A stretch of DNA of 64,000 bases. It comes from PALSA-612 sp035652235. GTDB taxonomy: Bacteria > Actinomycetota > Thermoleophilia > Gaiellales > Gaiellaceae. The number at the start of each line of letters is the position of its first letter. Within the stretch, counting starts at the first letter, position 1. Below the pieces are notes generated by a model. That model saw only the letters and a program-made list of their open reading frames with translations. It was not told the DNA's origin and did no database searches. The stretch spans positions 1-64,000 of the forward strand of contig DASREE010000024.1 in assembly GCA_035652235.1 (NCBI GenBank). The letters run 5' to 3'. Below, one piece after another: positions 58,271 to 64,000 of the stretch. The translations under genes were made by a program, and so were the position numbers.

Positions 58271-59551
58271 ATGAGAAGGTTTGGCTCTGCTCGGAAGCGG
58301 CGGGGCCGTTTCTGGGCCGGCTCGGCGGCAGTGTCCGTCGTCGTCGCAGCCGTCGCCGCAGCGCTCGTCACGACGTCTGCGTCGGCCCGTCCGAGGGCGG
58401 CCGCCGTCGCGACGCAGCAGTGCGGTCAGGACGTCTCCTACATCGACAGGATCAAGGATCCGGACGGCGTCTTCAAGAAGCTGCCGGCGCAGATCAAGCA
58501 GCGCTACGCACCCTGGCCCTACTCGGTGCGGGCGACGCCGTGGGAGACCTTCAAGGGCAAGAAGCCGCCGTGGAAGATCGGCCTGATCACGTTCCCGGTC
58601 GGTTCGCCCTGGCTCGCCGATCTGATCAAGCAGGTCGGGATCGAGTTCGCGAAGGCGAAGGCGAAGGGCCTTGTCACGGGCTCGCTCCTGAAATACATCC
58701 AGCCGAGCTACGCGACGGCGACGCCCGAACAGCAGATCGCCGCTATCCAGCAGATGGTCAGGCAGGGCGTCGACGGCATCCTGCTCCTCCCGCTCGCGGG
58801 CCCGCCGCTTGCGCCCGCGATCGACGCCGCCGGGAAGGCTGGCGTGCCCGTCGTGATCACGGACAACGTCATCGACCAGGCGAAGTACGTCGTCAATGTC
58901 TGGTCGCAGAACAACTCGCCGGCCGCCGCCGGCGTGGCCGGGCTGGTCAAGAAGGGAAACATCCTCCGGGTGCGAGGGATCCCCGGGAACCCCGTCGAGC
59001 AGGCGTTCGAGGATGCGGCCACGGCCGACATCAAGGCCTGCCCCGGATTGAAGGTCGTCGGTGAAATCTGGGGGAAGTGGACGAACGCGACCGCCAAGGC
59101 GGAGACGCTGAAGTGGCTGGCCGCCCATCCGACCACGAAGGTCGACGGCGTGATCCAGAACGGGATCATGATGGCCGGCATCATCCAGGCCTTCCAGCAG
59201 GCCGGCCGGCCAGTTCCGCCCATCAGCGGCGGGGGCTGCCAGGGTGGTGAGCTCTCCTGGTGGCTCGCCCATCGCAAGACCTACAACACCGTCGCGACCT
59301 GTTTCAACGGCTACCAGACAGCATGGTCCGAGTTCCGGATCCTGTTGCGGATCCTCGCTGGGAAGGGGCTCAAGGTCCGGGACATCAGCGTCCCCGTCCC
59401 GATCGTGACCTCGAAGAACGTGGCCGTCTACGCCACCCCCGGCAAGCCGCTGAGCTGGCCTGGAGAGCCGCGGGGTCCGATCGACGGGTGGGCGTCCAAC
59501 TCGTTCCTCGACGGGTACTTCCTGAAGCCCGGCAACCCGGGCGGATTCTGA
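58271..59551 (+). CDS. Periplasmic-type substrate-binding protein of the CUT2 importer (Peripla_BP_4)
   Basis: 426 residues from the ATG at 58271 with AAGGAGGAGG at 58256-58265. Export signal (GSAAVSVVVAAVAAALVTTS, cleavage after ASA) without lipobox cysteine. The ribose-binding-protein fold shows in WKIGLITFPVGSPWLADLIK, QQIAAIQQMVRQGVDGILLL, PVVITDNVIDQAKYVVNVWS and VDGVIQNGIMMAGIIQAFQQ. An N-terminal extension of about 60 residues (CGQDVSYIDRIKDPDGVFKK) precedes the first lobe and is longer than in sugar-binding members. Ligand unknown. A 13-bp hairpin follows the gene. Confidence 0.88.
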   Translation: MRRFGSARKRRGRFWAGSAAVSVVVAAVAAALVTTSASARPRAAAVATQQCGQDVSYIDRIKDPDGVFKKLPAQIKQRYAPWPYSVRATPWETFKGKKPPWKIGLITFPVGSPWLADLIKQVGIEFAKAKAKGLVTGSLLKYIQPSYATATPEQQIAAIQQMVRQGVDGILLLPLAGPPLAPAIDAAGKAGVPVVITDNVIDQAKYVVNVWSQNNSPAAAGVAGLVKKGNILRVRGIPGNPVEQAFEDAATADIKACPGLKVVGEIWGKWTNATAKAETLKWLAAHPTTKVDGVIQNGIMMAGIIQAFQQAGRPVPPISGGGCQGGELSWWLAHRKTYNTVATCFNGYQTAWSEFRILLRILAGKGLKVRDISVPVPIVTSKNVAVYATPGKPLSWPGEPRGPIDGWASNSFLDGYFLKPGNPGGF

Positions 59552-59567
59552 ACCGAAGGTTGTCGTC

Positions 59568-59600
59568 GTCGCACCGGCGCAGACGCCGCGCCGGTGCGAC
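59568..59600 (+). terminator. Perfect 13-bp hairpin after the binding-protein gene
   Basis: GTCGCACCGGCGC (59568-59580) pairs fully with GCGCCGGTGCGAC (59588-59600) around loop AGACGCC. It lies 17 bases after the binding-protein stop and 18 bases before the SMP-30 start. No T tract. Likely a partial terminator or mRNA-stabilising stem, as is usual after binding-protein genes. Confidence 0.65.
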
Positions 59601-59617
59601 GGCGTAAGGAGGGGGCC

Positions 59618-60532
59618 ATGGTCACGCACGCCAAGTCCGCGGTGCTGGACGATCTGATCGATCCCGGCGCGACCTTGACCTGCATCGGGTCGGGCTACCA
59701 GTTCACCGAGGGCCCGGTCTGGATCGCGGCCGAGCGCGCGCTGCTCTTCAGCGACATCCCCGGCGATACGCGCTGGCGGTGGACGGACAGTCGCGGCATG
59801 GAAGTCGATCTCACGCCGACCTTCAAGGGCAACGGCATGGCGCTCGACGCTGACGGCAACCTGCTCGTCTGCGAGCAGGTCTCGAGCTGTCTCGTCAGGT
59901 TCCGCCGCGACGGCTCGCGGGAGCTGGTCGCGTTCCACTACCGTGGTCGCTATCTGAACAGTCCCAACGACGTCGTCACGCGAGGGCGCGACGGGAGCAT
60001 CTACTTCACCGATCCGGACTACGGTCGCTGGAACGACTGGATCGGACAGGAGCGCAGCCGCGAGCTCGGCTTCCGCGGTGTGTACCGGGTCCCGCCGGGC
60101 GGCGGGGAGATCGAGCTCGTCGTCGCCGAGGACGAGTTCGACCAACCGAACGGCCTCTGCTTCTCTCCCGACGAGTCGCTCCTGTACGTCAACGACTCGG
60201 GCCGCTGCAACGTCAAGGTCTTCGACGTCGCCGACGACGGGTCGCTCGGAGCGGCGCGCATCCTCCACGAGGGCATCGGGACCGGCGTCCCGCGTGAGGG
60301 CAACGTCGACGGGATGGAGTGCGACGAGCACGGCAACGTGTGGGTGACGGGGCCGGGCGGCGTCTGGGTGCTCTCGCCTGACGGCGAGCATCTGGGCACG
60401 GTCGAGACGCCCGAGGTGTGCGGCAGCCTGTGCTGGGGGGGCGACGACTTGCATTCGCTCTTCCTCATGACCTCGACGACCGTGCACGTGGTGCGCACGC
60501 ATGTCGGCCCTGCGCCGCTGCCTCCGTTCTGA
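59618..60532 (+). CDS. SMP-30/gluconolactonase family lactonase
   Basis: 304 residues from the ATG at 59618, with AAGGAGGGGG before it. Six-bladed propeller with the metal ligands: glutamate in YQFTEGPVWIAAERALLFSD, asparagine in YLNSPNDVVTRGRDGSIYF, aspartate in LLYVNDSGRCNVKVFD, and FDQPNGLCFSPDESLL. Hydrolyses sugar or aromatic-derived lactones. It lies 66 bases after the binding-protein gene and 19 bases before the double SnoaL gene. Confidence 0.88.
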   Translation: MVTHAKSAVLDDLIDPGATLTCIGSGYQFTEGPVWIAAERALLFSDIPGDTRWRWTDSRGMEVDLTPTFKGNGMALDADGNLLVCEQVSSCLVRFRRDGSRELVAFHYRGRYLNSPNDVVTRGRDGSIYFTDPDYGRWNDWIGQERSRELGFRGVYRVPPGGGEIELVVAEDEFDQPNGLCFSPDESLLYVNDSGRCNVKVFDVADDGSLGAARILHEGIGTGVPREGNVDGMECDEHGNVWVTGPGGVWVLSPDGEHLGTVETPEVCGSLCWGGDDLHSLFLMTSTTVHVVRTHVGPAPLPPF

Positions 60533-60551
60533 GCGGAGAGGAGGGAGAGGA

Positions 60552-61529
60552 GTGGAGGAGCACGAATTGCTCGAGGCAAGGGTCAGGCGGCTCGAGGACG
60601 CCGAGCGGATCCGCACGCTCCTCGTCGAGTACGCCCGCCGTCTCGACGACGCGGACTACGCAGGCTACGCGGAGCTGTTCGCGGAGGACGGGATCCTCGA
60701 GGCTCAGCTCGGGCAAGCGCAGGGGCGGGAGGCGATCCGCTCTCTGCTCGAGATGCGTCTCCAGCCGCGCCAGGGCGCGCCGGCGCGGCCGAAGGCGTTC
60801 CACCTTGTCGGGAGCCCGACGATCGAGATCGACGGCGACTCCGCGACGTCGGCCGTCCTGTGGGCGTATGTCACGCACGACGAGGCGGGATTCCCGCTCC
60901 TCCTCCAGCTCGGCCACTACCGCGACGAGCTCCGCCGCGAGGGCGAGCGCTGGCGGTTCCGGCGCCGCCGCATCAGTCGCGACCTCGGCTTCTCGCCGCT
61001 CGACCTACCCCTTCCCGAGCGCGGCCGACCGAACACGGGCACGACGGTGAGCACAATCGGGACCGACCTTGCCGCCGCCGTCGCCTCGCTCGAGGCGCGC
61101 GTCGAGCGGCTCGAGCGGCTGGAAGGGGTGTGGAGGCTCTTCCAGGACTACCGCAGGCTGCTCGACCAGCGCGACTTCGCGGGCTACTCCCGCCTCTTCG
61201 CCGACGACGGCGAGTGGATCGGCGATCTCGGCCGAGCCAGGGGGCCGGCGGAGATCGAGGCGCTCCTCGAGCGCACGCTGGAGGTGTACCCAGACGACTC
61301 GACGAGGACGTACCACCTCGTTGCCAACCCCGTCATCGACGTGGACGGCGATCAGGCGACCGCCACGAGCACGTGGTGTTTCGTCACGCGCGACGAGCGC
61401 GACCAGCCGGTGCTCTCCATGCTCGGGCACTACGACGACCTGCTCGTCTACCGCGGAGGACGCTGGCTCTTCCAGCGTCGCGTCGCGTACCGCGATATCT
61501 CCTACACGCCGCTCCGCGTCGACGAGTGA
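60552..61529 (+). CDS. Tandem double SnoaL-like protein
   Basis: 325 residues from a GTG at 60552 with GGGAGAGGA before it. Two NTF2-fold units in one chain: the first near 1-150 (EYARRLDDADYAGYAELFAE, RWRFRRRRISRDLGFSP) and the second near 175-325 (LFQDYRRLLDQRDFAGYSRL, RWLFQRRVAYRDISYTPL), each opened by a coiled helix (RVRRLEDAERIRTLL; RVERLERLEGVWRLF). The halves are clearly alike, showing internal duplication. The linker near 160-180 is Pro/Gly/Thr rich. Function unknown; related to the single SnoaL protein at 54056. Confidence 0.75.
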   Translation: MEEHELLEARVRRLEDAERIRTLLVEYARRLDDADYAGYAELFAEDGILEAQLGQAQGREAIRSLLEMRLQPRQGAPARPKAFHLVGSPTIEIDGDSATSAVLWAYVTHDEAGFPLLLQLGHYRDELRREGERWRFRRRRISRDLGFSPLDLPLPERGRPNTGTTVSTIGTDLAAAVASLEARVERLERLEGVWRLFQDYRRLLDQRDFAGYSRLFADDGEWIGDLGRARGPAEIEALLERTLEVYPDDSTRTYHLVANPVIDVDGDQATATSTWCFVTRDERDQPVLSMLGHYDDLLVYRGGRWLFQRRVAYRDISYTPLRVDE

Positions 61530-61614
61530 GCCGGCCCGTCGTCGGCGCGGGGCAAAGCGTCGGCCGCCCGCTACCCGACGCCGCCGGCGGCAGTGCTGGG
61601 ATTGATCGAATACC

Positions 61615-61629
61615 TTAAGCTATACGACT
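61615..61629 (+). promoter_or_regulatory. Shared motif copy D, upstream of the GntR gene
   Basis: TTAAGCTATACGACT, 142 bases before the GntR GTG start, in the 242-base gap after the double SnoaL gene. Consistent with autoregulation by the GntR protein, if the motif is its operator. I see nothing else of note in this gap. Confidence 0.5.
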
Positions 61630-61771
61630 ACATGGCCCAGCGATCGCTCCTTCCCGATTGCTCGAGCGGCCCTGCCGGCGCCTACGCTGAGCTCGTGGCC
61701 GGTCCCGTGAGGCAGCCCAGCCGGCGGTTCGGGCCCGACCGTCTGTTCCGGCGATCGCGGGCGGGTGCCGT

Positions 61772-62461
61772 GTGACCGTCGAGCATCGGGCTCCGCTCAC
61801 CAAGCAGGAGCGCGTCTACCGGGCGATCCGCGAGCGCATCCTGAGCGGTGCGTACAGCCCCGGTTACCGTGTCGTCATCGACGCGCTCGCGGAGGAGTTC
61901 GAGGTGTCGGCGCTGCCCGTCCGCGAGGCGATCAGGCGCCTCGAGGCAGAGGGGCTCGTCATCTTCCGGCCGAACGCAGGGGCGCAGGTCGCTCCGGCCG
62001 AGCCGGGGGTGTTCGTTGAGGAGTTGACCGTGCTCGCGGTGCTCGAGGGCTACGCCACGGCGCTGGCGGCGCCCGAACTCCGCGAATCCGGGCTGGCTCG
62101 GCTGGAGGAGATCAACGCGAAGATGGTCGCAGCGATGGAGCGGCTGGACGTGCTCACCTTCGGCCGCCTCAATCAGGAGTTCCACGCCGTTGTTCTCGAG
62201 TACTGCCCGAACAAGGTGATCGTGGATGTGCTCCGCGATCTGGCTCGCCGCCTCGACGCAATCCGCCGGACGGTGTTCGTCCACATTCCCTACCGCGGCG
62301 CCGAGTCGATCGCCGAGCACCGGGCGCTGATCGCGCTCATCGCCCGGGGGGCCTCTCCGGCCGAGATCGAAGCCGCTGCCCGCGACCACAAGCTGCGGAC
62401 GGTCGAGAGCTTCCGCGCCTGGCAGCGGGAGCACGAGCCGGGCGGCTCCTCCGCCGGTTGA
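61772..62461 (+). CDS. GntR family transcriptional regulator, FadR/FCD subfamily
   Basis: 229 residues from a GTG at 61772. N-terminal winged helix: YRAIRERILSGAYSPGYRVV, DALAEEFEVSALPVREAIRR, LEAEGLVIFRPNAGAQVA. The C-terminal FCD domain has metal-site histidines in RLNQEFHAVVLEYC, AESIAEHRALIALI and AARDHKLRTVE. FCD regulators bind carboxylic acids or related metabolites and mostly repress neighbouring catabolic genes. The repeated motif found at six sites in the region is a candidate operator. Confidence 0.9.
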   Translation: MTVEHRAPLTKQERVYRAIRERILSGAYSPGYRVVIDALAEEFEVSALPVREAIRRLEAEGLVIFRPNAGAQVAPAEPGVFVEELTVLAVLEGYATALAAPELRESGLARLEEINAKMVAAMERLDVLTFGRLNQEFHAVVLEYCPNKVIVDVLRDLARRLDAIRRTVFVHIPYRGAESIAEHRALIALIARGASPAEIEAAARDHKLRTVESFRAWQREHEPGGSSAG

Positions 62462-62472
62462 CCGAGTCGAGC

Positions 62473-62487
62473 ATTTCGTATACGACT
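62473..62487 (+). promoter_or_regulatory. Shared motif copy E, before the MetE-like gene
   Basis: ATTTCGTATACGACT; contains the perfect palindrome TCGTATACGA (62477-62486). Lies 12 bases after the GntR stop and 48 bases before the MetE-like GTG. The palindrome suggests a protein-binding site more than a -10 element. Confidence 0.55.
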
Positions 62488-62534
62488 GGCGAGGGCATGC
62501 ACGCGACCGCTGAGCAGAGCGACGTGGCTGAGGC

Positions 62535-63596
62535 GTGACCACCGTCAGGGCCGACAACCTGGGCAGCCTGCTCCGGCCGCGGTACCTGCTCGAGGCCCGT
62601 GAGCAGGGTCTGACCCCGGAGGAGCTGCGAGCGGTCGAGGACCGGGCCGTCGTCGAGGCGATTCGCCTTCAGGAGGAGGTGGGCCTGCCGGTCGTGACGG
62701 ACGGGGAGTACCGGCGCCGCTTCTTCTTCTCCACGGTCGAGGTCCTGTTCGACGGCATCGACCCGACCGGGTTCGTGCGGCACCACCGCGACTGGGAGGG
62801 GGTCGAGCACGAGCTCCGCACGCCGACGCCGGTCGCCCGTCTCACTCGCCTCGGCACGCTCGCCGAGCACGAGCTCGAGTTCGTGCGCGCGCACACCGAC
62901 CGGCCGGTGAAGGTGACCATGCCCAGCCCGTCGATCTTCGTCGGCTACTGGAAGGAGGGCGTCTCCGAGCGCGCGTATCCGAGCAGGGAGGCCTATCACG
63001 AGCACTTGATCGAGCTCATGAACGAGGACGCGAAGGCGCTCGCCGCCGCAGGAGCGGCGCACATCCAGATCGACGCGCCGCACTACGCGTACATCCAGAC
63101 GTTCATGGCTGGCGTCGAGGATCGCGACGCGACGCTGCGCCGGCTCGTCGAGCAGGACAACCGCGTCTTCGACGGCGTCGCGGGTGTCACCCGGGCGCTG
63201 CACATCTGCCGCGGCAACGACCGCAGCCACTTCACCGGCACCGAGCCATACGACGAGTTCGCCGCGTCGATCTTCCCGCACGCGGTGGCCGACCGGCTGC
63301 TGCTCGAATACGACGACGAGCGCTCCGGTGGTTTCAAGCCGCTTCGGTGGGCACGCGACGACCAGGTGGTCGTGCTCGGGCTCGTGACGACGAAGCGGTC
63401 CGACCTCGAGAGGGAAGACGAGCTCAAGCGGCGGATCGACGAGGCGAGCCGGTACGTGCCGCTCGAGCGGCTCGCCCTCTCCACGCAGTGCGGGTTCGGT
63501 TCGAATGCCCTCGGCAACGACATCACCTACGAGGCGCAGCGCGCGAAGCTCGAGCTGGTCGTCCGCGTCGCGCAGGACGTCTGGGGCGGGGCCTGA
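62535..63596 (+). CDS. MetE C-terminal-domain-like protein (cobalamin-independent methionine synthase family)
   Basis: 353 residues from a GTG at 62535. Reads VRADNLGSLLRPRYLLEARE, VVTDGEYRRRFFFSTVEVLF and HIQIDAPHYAYIQTF, then the zinc-site blocks ALHICRGNDRSHFTG (His, Cys) and LALSTQCGFGSNALG (Cys). The barrel is that of MetE, but the N-terminal half of MetE is absent, as in archaeal MetE and in epoxyalkane:coenzyme M transferase. In this setting it probably moves a methyl or alkyl group of the catabolised compound onto a thiol; the substrate cannot be seen. Confidence 0.85.
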   Translation: MTTVRADNLGSLLRPRYLLEAREQGLTPEELRAVEDRAVVEAIRLQEEVGLPVVTDGEYRRRFFFSTVEVLFDGIDPTGFVRHHRDWEGVEHELRTPTPVARLTRLGTLAEHELEFVRAHTDRPVKVTMPSPSIFVGYWKEGVSERAYPSREAYHEHLIELMNEDAKALAAAGAAHIQIDAPHYAYIQTFMAGVEDRDATLRRLVEQDNRVFDGVAGVTRALHICRGNDRSHFTGTEPYDEFAASIFPHAVADRLLLEYDDERSGGFKPLRWARDDQVVVLGLVTTKRSDLEREDELKRRIDEASRYVPLERLALSTQCGFGSNALGNDITYEAQRAKLELVVRVAQDVWGGA

Positions 63597-63616
63597 CCTG
63601 ACCTGCCCGCAGCCGC

Positions 63617-64000
63617 TCAACCGAGGAGCGCCTCGGCCAGCACCCGCCACTCGGCCCGCGGGAGGTGCTCCGCGTCGTCGGGGCGGCCGGTGACGACGCG
63701 GAGGCAGACGTGGTCGGCGCCGGCTCGGCGGTGGTCGGCGATCCGCTCGGCGACGCGCTCGGGCGGTCCGTAGGCGTAGAGGTCGTCGAGCAGCCGGTCG
63801 CTGCCGCGCGCGAGGTCGGCGTCGCCGTAACCGAGCCGGCGCCACGTGTTCGTGTAGTTCGGCAGCCCCAGGTACGGCTGCAGGTCGACGCGCGCGATCC
63901 GCCGGGCCCGCTCTCGGTCGGGCTCGAGGACGACGCTGAGCGCGACGGCGACCACGCGGTCGCGTCCGAGCGCCGCGCGCACGCCACGAGTGTGCTCGAC
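63617..64000 (-). CDS. Luciferase-like (LLM class, F420-type) oxidoreductase, C-terminal part; runs off the window
   Basis: The last 127 residues of a luciferase-fold enzyme; the gene starts beyond 64000. VVAVALSVVLEPDRERARRI, DLQPYLGLPNYTNTWRRLGY and RVAERIADHRRAGADHVCLR, then LPRAEWRVLAEALLG, match the C-terminal end of F420-dependent LLM oxidoreductases of Actinomycetota. It converges on the MetE-like gene with a 20-base gap. Cofactor preference cannot be settled without the N-terminal half. Confidence 0.82.
   Translation of the reverse strand, partial: VEHTRGVRAALGRDRVVAVALSVVLEPDRERARRIARVDLQPYLGLPNYTNTWRRLGYGDADLARGSDRLLDDLYAYGPPERVAERIADHRRAGADHVCLRVVTGRPDDAEHLPRAEWRVLAEALLG

Noticed and set aside
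1..64000. CRISPR array, complete insertion sequence, or known defence system
   Set aside because: No regular short repeats with spacers, no intact transposase, and no recognised defence genes were seen.

Overview
The window is a gene-dense chromosomal segment of a high-GC bacterium. Frequent GTG/TTG starts, start/stop overlaps of the ATGA/GTGA kind, an Sdh1-type succinate dehydrogenase anchor, LLM (F420-type) flavoenzymes and an acetyl/propionyl-CoA carboxylase alpha chain with fused biotin carrier domain all fit Actinomycetota. A deep lineage such as Thermoleophilia (Gaiellales/Solirubrobacterales) is my best guess, but this is inference from gene style and not a phylogenetic result.

Layout. 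1-8.7 kb: end of an HD-GYP phosphodiesterase gene, pgsA, an acyl-CoA carboxylase alpha chain, a DrrAB-type ABC exporter, sucC, a methyltransferase, sucD, and a PLP aminotransferase. 8.7-15.6 kb: a small Cys protein, a YlbL-type PDZ/Lon protease, an SDR with an altered active site, mdh-icd, citrate synthase with an overlapping HEAT-like gene, and two cupins. 15.6-18.2 kb: a transposase scrap, two tandem tyrosine recombinases and a GNAT. 18.2-29.2 kb: a secreted protein made of Cys-pair repeats, pckA (apparently starting at ATC), then two different succinate dehydrogenase/fumarate reductase sets back to back: an Sdh1-type (anchor, SdhA, SdhB) and an E-type (SdhA, an inserted secreted protein, SdhB, HdrB-like SdhE). 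With sucCD, mdh, icd and citrate synthase, most of the TCA cycle lies within 25 kb. 29.2-36.1 kb: a metallophosphoesterase, a GNAT-like protein, asd-lysC, and recR-ybaB-dnaX. The recR-lysC gap holds a 16S rRNA-like fragment beside a 25-bp direct repeat. 36.1-39.5 kb: SRP RNA, tRNA-Val(CAC), then a lower-GC stretch with a broken adenylate cyclase gene, unknown small genes and a cupredoxin. 39.5-42.4 kb: larE-larC-larB for the nickel-pincer cofactor, without larA.

42.4-64 kb is a catabolic region. On the minus strand are an aldo/keto reductase, a beta-propeller protein, a luciferase-like monooxygenase, an OYE/dienoyl-CoA-reductase-like flavoenzyme, a 3-hydroxyisobutyrate-dehydrogenase-like enzyme and a carboxymuconolactone-decarboxylase-like protein. 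On the plus strand are HpaE-like aldehyde dehydrogenase, HpaD-like extradiol dioxygenase, small barrel and SnoaL proteins, a metallo-beta-lactamase lactonase, a complete ribose-type ABC importer, an SMP-30 lactonase, a GntR/FCD repressor and a MetE-like enzyme. A repeated 15-bp motif (consensus near AAAAGCTATATGATC) sits before most plus-strand units and beside the GntR gene. I read this as one regulon for uptake and ring cleavage of an aromatic or related compound; the substrate cannot be named from sequence.
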